Assembly: GCA_947632315.1 (NCBI GenBank)
Contig: CANROV010000070.1
Location: 1 to 9,325, forward strand
Direction of reading: 5' to 3'
Source of the DNA: Candidatus Gastranaerophilales bacterium
GTDB lineage: Bacteria > Cyanobacteriota > Vampirovibrionia > Gastranaerophilales > Gastranaerophilaceae
DNA length: 9,325 nucleotides
Under the pieces are notes generated by a model. That model searched no databases, was not told the origin of the DNA, and saw only the letters and a list, made by a program, of their open reading frames with translations. Positions 6,572-9,325 of this stretch are shown here, one piece after another. Every line of letters starts with the position of its first letter. Positions within the stretch are counted from its first letter, which is position 1. The position numbers were made by a program, and so were the translations under genes.

Positions 6572-7534
6572 TTGAATAAACGCTTAGGCATTTTCTTTTT
6601 TTACGACAAAGATGGAATTGTTGATAGTTATATTACACACTACCTATCTAAAATGAAGTTTTTTTGTAATGAATTGTGTGCGGTAATAAATGGCAAATTA
6701 ACTCAAGATGGTTATAAAAAGCTTTCTAAATATTGTAAACATATTCTAATACGCCAAAATTCCGGACTTGACGCTACTGCTTATAAATATGGCATTGAAT
6801 ATTATGGTTATAAAAAACTGGCACTATTTGATGAATTAATTTTGTTTAATTTTACATGTTTTGCCCCTATTTTTGATTTAAAACCAATGTTTAAAAAAAT
6901 AAAAAAGAAAAAATGTGACTGGTGGGGACTATATATCTGCACAATGAATGAGCCCTACATAAAAGGCGAACATTTACCATCTTTTTTTGTTGCTTATCGT
7001 AAAACATTACTAAAAAGTCCTTATTTTAAAAAATATTGGGACACTTTAAAAGAAATCAAAACCTACAATGATAGTGTTTTATATCATGAACAAAGACAAA
7101 CACCTTTTTTTGATGCTGCTGGTTTTAAACGAGATGTTGCTTTTGACCTTAAAAAATACGATATAAACGCAACAAAAGATTATTGGCCCTTAAGCAAGGC
7201 TGATTTATTACTCAAAAACGAACACTTTCCATTTTTAAAAAGACGTAACTTTTATATTGAAAATGGCCAAACAAATACTGCGCTAATAAAAAATATTATA
7301 GATTTTTTAAAATATGAAACAAAATACAATATACATCTAATCGAGGAAAATATATTACGAACACAAGATGTAGATTCACTTGATTCAACAAAAGTTTCTA
7401 AAATAAAACGCCTTAAAAGAAAAATACTTTATTTATTAAGTCTAAATAAAAGTAAAAAAGAATATTACAAAAGAAAGATAATTCAAAACATAAATAGCCA
7501 TGATTTTAAAAAACTATTAAATGGTTTATTTTAG
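6572..7534 (+). CDS. Rhamnan synthesis protein F-like (RgpF family) glycan protein
   Basis: This 320-residue protein starts at a TTG (6572), 12 bases after the methyltransferase stop, with AAGG just upstream; no ATG fits the conserved N-terminus. RLGIFFFYDKDGIVDSYITH (4-23) is the usual opening of RgpF-like proteins. It is followed by LIRQNSGLDATAYKYGIEYY (59-78), FDELILFNFTCFAPIFDL (86-103), DWWGLY (116-121), HLPSFFVAYRKTLLKSPYF (134-152) and YNDSVLYHEQR. The family is linked to polymerisation or transfer of rhamnan-type glycans, but members occur in many polysaccharide loci with unproven substrates. The C-terminal third is Lys/Ile/Asn-rich and low in G+C. No G tract is present. The rare TTG start suggests modest translation, perhaps aided by coupling to the phase-variable methyltransferase upstream. 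Confidence 0.75.
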   Translation: MNKRLGIFFFYDKDGIVDSYITHYLSKMKFFCNELCAVINGKLTQDGYKKLSKYCKHILIRQNSGLDATAYKYGIEYYGYKKLALFDELILFNFTCFAPIFDLKPMFKKIKKKKCDWWGLYICTMNEPYIKGEHLPSFFVAYRKTLLKSPYFKKYWDTLKEIKTYNDSVLYHEQRQTPFFDAAGFKRDVAFDLKKYDINATKDYWPLSKADLLLKNEHFPFLKRRNFYIENGQTNTALIKNIIDFLKYETKYNIHLIEENILRTQDVDSLDSTKVSKIKRLKRKILYLLSLNKSKKEYYKRKIIQNINSHDFKKLLNGLF

Positions 7535-7545
7535 GAGAAATTGTA

Positions 7546-8182
7546 ATGTTTTTCAAATGGAAAAAATCTCATTTTCATAACAATAATAAAGTTATCATTC
7601 ACACTCAAGAAGGGAAACTACTAGTTAATCCTAAATTAAATATTAATATAAATTTTCTAGGTTCAAATAATCTTTTGGAAATTTACGAGCCCTATCTGTT
7701 TGAGCGTTATGTTTCTATTATCTTTTATTCAGATAATGCCAAAATCATATTAAATAAATGTCGTCTGGTAGATTGCTGTATTGAAATCTGCAAGGGAGGT
7801 ATATTATCAGTAGATGAAGGTTCCTCAGTCGGTGGAAATATTCATATGCTTAATGAAGAAAACTTGAAAGTATTTATTGGAAAAAATTGTATGTTTTCTA
7901 AAATAGAACTTTGGCCCACCGATGGACATCAAGTAACTGACATATATGGAAATTGTATAAATCGCGGAAACCTTATGGGGGGGGGGTATTGTAATCGGAA
8001 ATCATGTATGGATAGGTTATAACTCATTAATTCTTAAAAATGTTCATCTTGCCAATAATACAATTGTAGCTGCTGGAAGTGTTGTAACAAAAAGTTTCAA
8101 TGAAGAAAATATCATTATTGCAGGAAATCCTGCTAAAAAAGTAAAAGAAAAAATCAACTGGAATAGGAAAGCTCCAAATTAA
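7546..8182 (+). CDS. Hexapeptide-repeat acyltransferase 1, phase-variable, OFF as assembled (G10)
   Basis: ATG 7546 follows AGGAGA (7533-7538). As sequenced, the frame stops at 8022 after 158 residues. The tract of ten G (7977-7986) falls directly after the active-site region LWPTDGHQVTDIYGNCINRG (122-141, His in DGH at 126-128). In the next frame the sequence continues IVIGNHVWIGYNSLILKN, then ANNTIVAAGSVVT and IIIAGNPAKKVKEKINW, the normal left-handed beta-helix C-terminus, to a TAA at 8180-8182. With nine G the product would be 211 residues, a typical size for sugar O- or N-acetyltransferases using acetyl-CoA. The OFF product lacks the C-terminal coils that form the acetyl-CoA site, so it should be inactive. 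The N-terminal part (NFLGSNNLLEIYEP) resembles the paralogue at 8219. Confidence 0.85.
7977..7986 (+). repeat. Poly-G tract 3 (G10) in acyltransferase 1
   Basis: Ten G after CCTTAT. Nine would read ATG GGG GGG GGT ATT GTA ATC GGA (MGGGIVIG) and keep the hexapeptide domain open. Ten shifts into a frame that ends at 8022, and eight would stop after MGGVL. The current state is one base too long. Confidence 0.92.
7987..8016 (+). repeat. 30-bp flank copy A, near-identical to 8769-8798
   Basis: The 30 bases after tract 3 match those after tract 4 at 28 positions; the differences are C/T at position 10 and A/G at position 22. They encode the conserved IVIGNHVWIG of both acyltransferases in the functional frame. 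With the G tracts this gives almost 40 bp of near identity in direct orientation, 782 bp apart. Confidence 0.85.
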
Positions 8183-8218
8183 GTCAAAATATAACTATCA
8201 TTTAAGGATATCGTTCTC

Positions 8219-8985
8219 ATGTATAATTTTCTTGCTAGTATCTTTGCCTTTTTTATACCACAAAAAAAATTAAGAAAAAAGTGTCGGAACGCTCTAATCA
8301 AGATGCAATTTCTTAGTTTATTTAAAAACAAGCATATTATTGATTATGGTCAGAACAATATGTTCCTCTTATATCAAGAAAATGGGAATATAATTAAAAA
8401 TCCAAAAATAGAAGGGTTAACCGTTATTTTTTATGGTAACAACAACATCGTAGAATTGCACGAACCTTTAGGAATATTCAAGAATTGTTGCTTTGAAATG
8501 CGAGAAAATTCTAAGATTATAATTGATTCTTTTTATCGTAGTATATGCAACTTAAAAGTCACATACGGTATTTTTAATTCTATATTAAAAATTGGAAAAA
8601 ACTTCTCATGTGTAGGTGTTGAAATTCAAATGCATGATGAACCTAATTGTAATATAACAATAGGAGACAATTGTTTATTTTCTTTTGGAATACTAATGCG
8701 ACCAAGTGATGGCCATACAGTTTATGATTTAAATACAAAAAAAATTTACAATCGTGCTGCGGGGGGGGTATTGTAATTGGAAATCATGTGTGGATAGGCA
8801 TGAGATGTTCAATCCTAAAAAACACCTTTTTAGCAGACGACATTGTTGTAGGAGCTTGTTCTTTATTGAACAAAAAATTCATTCTAACAAATTGTGTCAT
8901 AGCTGGTATTCCCGCTAAGATTAAAAAACAAAATATTTCTTGGGATGTTCTGGATCCAACAACTTTTGAAAAGGAATTAAAATGA
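8219..8985 (+). CDS. Hexapeptide-repeat acyltransferase 2, phase-variable, OFF as assembled (G8)
   Basis: ATG 8219 has AAGGA at 8204-8208. The N-terminus FAFFIPQKKLRKKCRN (9-24) is a basic tag seen on many capsule enzymes. IFYGNNNIVELHEP (70-83) and LMRPSDGHTVYDLNTKKIYN (159-178, active-site DGH at 164-166) parallel acyltransferase 1. As sequenced it ends at 8776 after AAGGVL because the tract has eight G (8761-8768). With nine, the frame continues IVIGNHVWIGMRCSILKNTF, then IVVGACSLLNKK and CVIAGIPAKIKKQNISWDVL, to TGA 8983-8985, giving 255 residues. The tail is open from GTG 8788 in that frame but is only half a beta-helix and should not work alone. The full-length stop overlaps the next ATG, so the ON state would also couple translation into the aminotransferase. 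Confidence 0.85.
8761..8768 (+). repeat. Poly-G tract 4 (G8) in acyltransferase 2
   Basis: Eight G after CGTGCTGC. Nine would read GCG GGG GGG GGT ATT GTA ATT GGA (AGGGIVIG) and restore the full acyltransferase. Eight ends at a TAA (8774-8776), and ten goes into a third frame. The defect is opposite in sign to tract 3. Confidence 0.92.
8769..8798 (+). repeat. 30-bp flank copy B, near-identical to 7987-8016
   Basis: Partner of the copy after tract 3, with two mismatches over 30 bases. Identity is much higher here than in the rest of the two paralogues. Beyond selection on the IVIGNHVWIG motif, recent gene conversion is possible. Confidence 0.85.
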
Positions 8986-9325
8986 AAGAATATGGCGGCT
9001 ATTTTGAACTAGAGCTTACGAAAAGAAACAATAAATTTCATAAAAATGCCATTAAACTAAATTTAGGAAGAAATGCTTTAAAATATATTATACGAGCCTA
9101 TAAAATAAAAATTTTATATGTCCCGATTTTTACATGTCCAACCATAATAGAAGCCCTAATTTCAGAAAATTGCAAACCGCTATTTTACGATATAGATTTT
9201 TCATTTATGCCAACGCTAAATTTTCCATCTAATGCATTTATTTTATACACAAATTATTTCGGGGTTTGCTCTAAAAACATAGATGTATTAGCTACAAAAT
9301 ACAGGAATCTTATTATTGATAATTG
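8982..9325 (+). CDS. DegT/DnrJ/EryC1-like aminotransferase-family protein, 5' part
   Basis: The ATG at 8982-8984 overlaps the full-length acyltransferase stop (ATGA). The 114 visible residues run off the right edge without a stop. KEYGGYFELEL (2-12), then KNAIKLNLGRNALKYIIRAY (21-40), LYVPIFTCPTIIEALISENC (45-64), LFYDIDFSFMP (67-77) and AFILYTNYFG (85-94), ending IIDN, follow a divergent PLP fold-type I family found in capsule and O-antigen clusters. LIIDN lines up with the Asp of the EDAAQ region in the WecE-like protein, so the Schiff-base lysine would lie beyond the edge. Amination of a keto sugar is likely, but some members of this group lack the lysine and are not transaminases. Expression may depend on the phase state of the upstream gene. 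Confidence 0.75.
   Translation, partial: MKEYGGYFELELTKRNNKFHKNAIKLNLGRNALKYIIRAYKIKILYVPIFTCPTIIEALISENCKPLFYDIDFSFMPTLNFPSNAFILYTNYFGVCSKNIDVLATKYRNLIIDN

Noticed and set aside
8788..8985. A separate 65-residue gene starting at GTG
   Set aside because: It is the C-terminal half of acyltransferase 2 displaced by the G8 tract. It starts in the middle of the IGNHVWIG motif.
7546..8985. Both acyltransferases as dead pseudogenes
   Set aside because: Each has only the homopolymer-length defect and no other stop or frameshift, with opposite signs. Phase-variable genes fit better, though G-run sequencing error cannot be excluded.
1..9325. tRNA, rRNA, CRISPR array, insertion sequence or transposase
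   Set aside because: I looked for these and saw no cloverleaf, spaced repeat array, terminal inverted repeats or transposase motifs.

Overview
The window is part of a surface-polysaccharide locus (O-antigen, capsule or lipooligosaccharide type) from an AT-rich, probably host-associated Gram-negative bacterium. I cannot place the genus. Runs of eight to ten G inside glycan genes are the classic phase-variation device of Campylobacter and Helicobacter. However, the WecE-like transaminase and the glycosyltransferase N-termini would also fit other gut Gram-negatives.

Layout. On the minus strand at the left edge are fdtA (196-624), a dTDP-sugar 3,4-ketoisomerase, and a second FdtA-like cupin coding region that runs off the left end. 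A 247-bp divergent intergenic region follows, holding a perfect 12-bp inverted repeat and a related second site. Everything to the right is on the plus strand, closely packed and mostly coupled: a WecE/RffA-type transaminase (872-2011), a GT-B-like glycosyltransferase (2008-3366), a WbqC-family protein (3363-4070), an extended SDR epimerase/reductase (4067-4921), a GPS-motif LPS protein (4934-5788), a SAM methyltransferase (5822-6559), an RgpF-like protein with a TTG start (6572-7534), two paralogous hexapeptide acetyltransferases (7546-8182 and 8219-8985), and the start of a DegT/DnrJ-like aminotransferase that continues past the right edge.

The main observation is four poly-G tracts, one in each of four genes. 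The methyltransferase tract (G9) is in frame, so that gene is ON. The two acetyltransferase tracts (G10 and G8) are one base too long and one base too short, so both genes are OFF as assembled, although intact coding sequence follows each tract in another frame. The tract at the end of fdtA is the strangest. It leaves the first cupin domain intact, and a one-base contraction would fuse it in frame to the second cupin domain. The window therefore reads as a combinatorial phase-variable glycan locus that can vary methylation, two O- or N-acylations and possibly nucleotide-sugar supply.

How the genes may work together: FdtA and the transaminase act on dTDP-4-keto-6-deoxyglucose to give amino-deoxy sugars. 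The SDR may reduce or epimerise a related intermediate. The glycosyltransferase-like proteins assemble the glycan, and the methyl- and acyltransferases decorate it. G+C is visibly higher at the left (32 of 60 bases at 1021-1080) than at the right (13 of 60 at 7261-7320), which suggests a mosaic locus.
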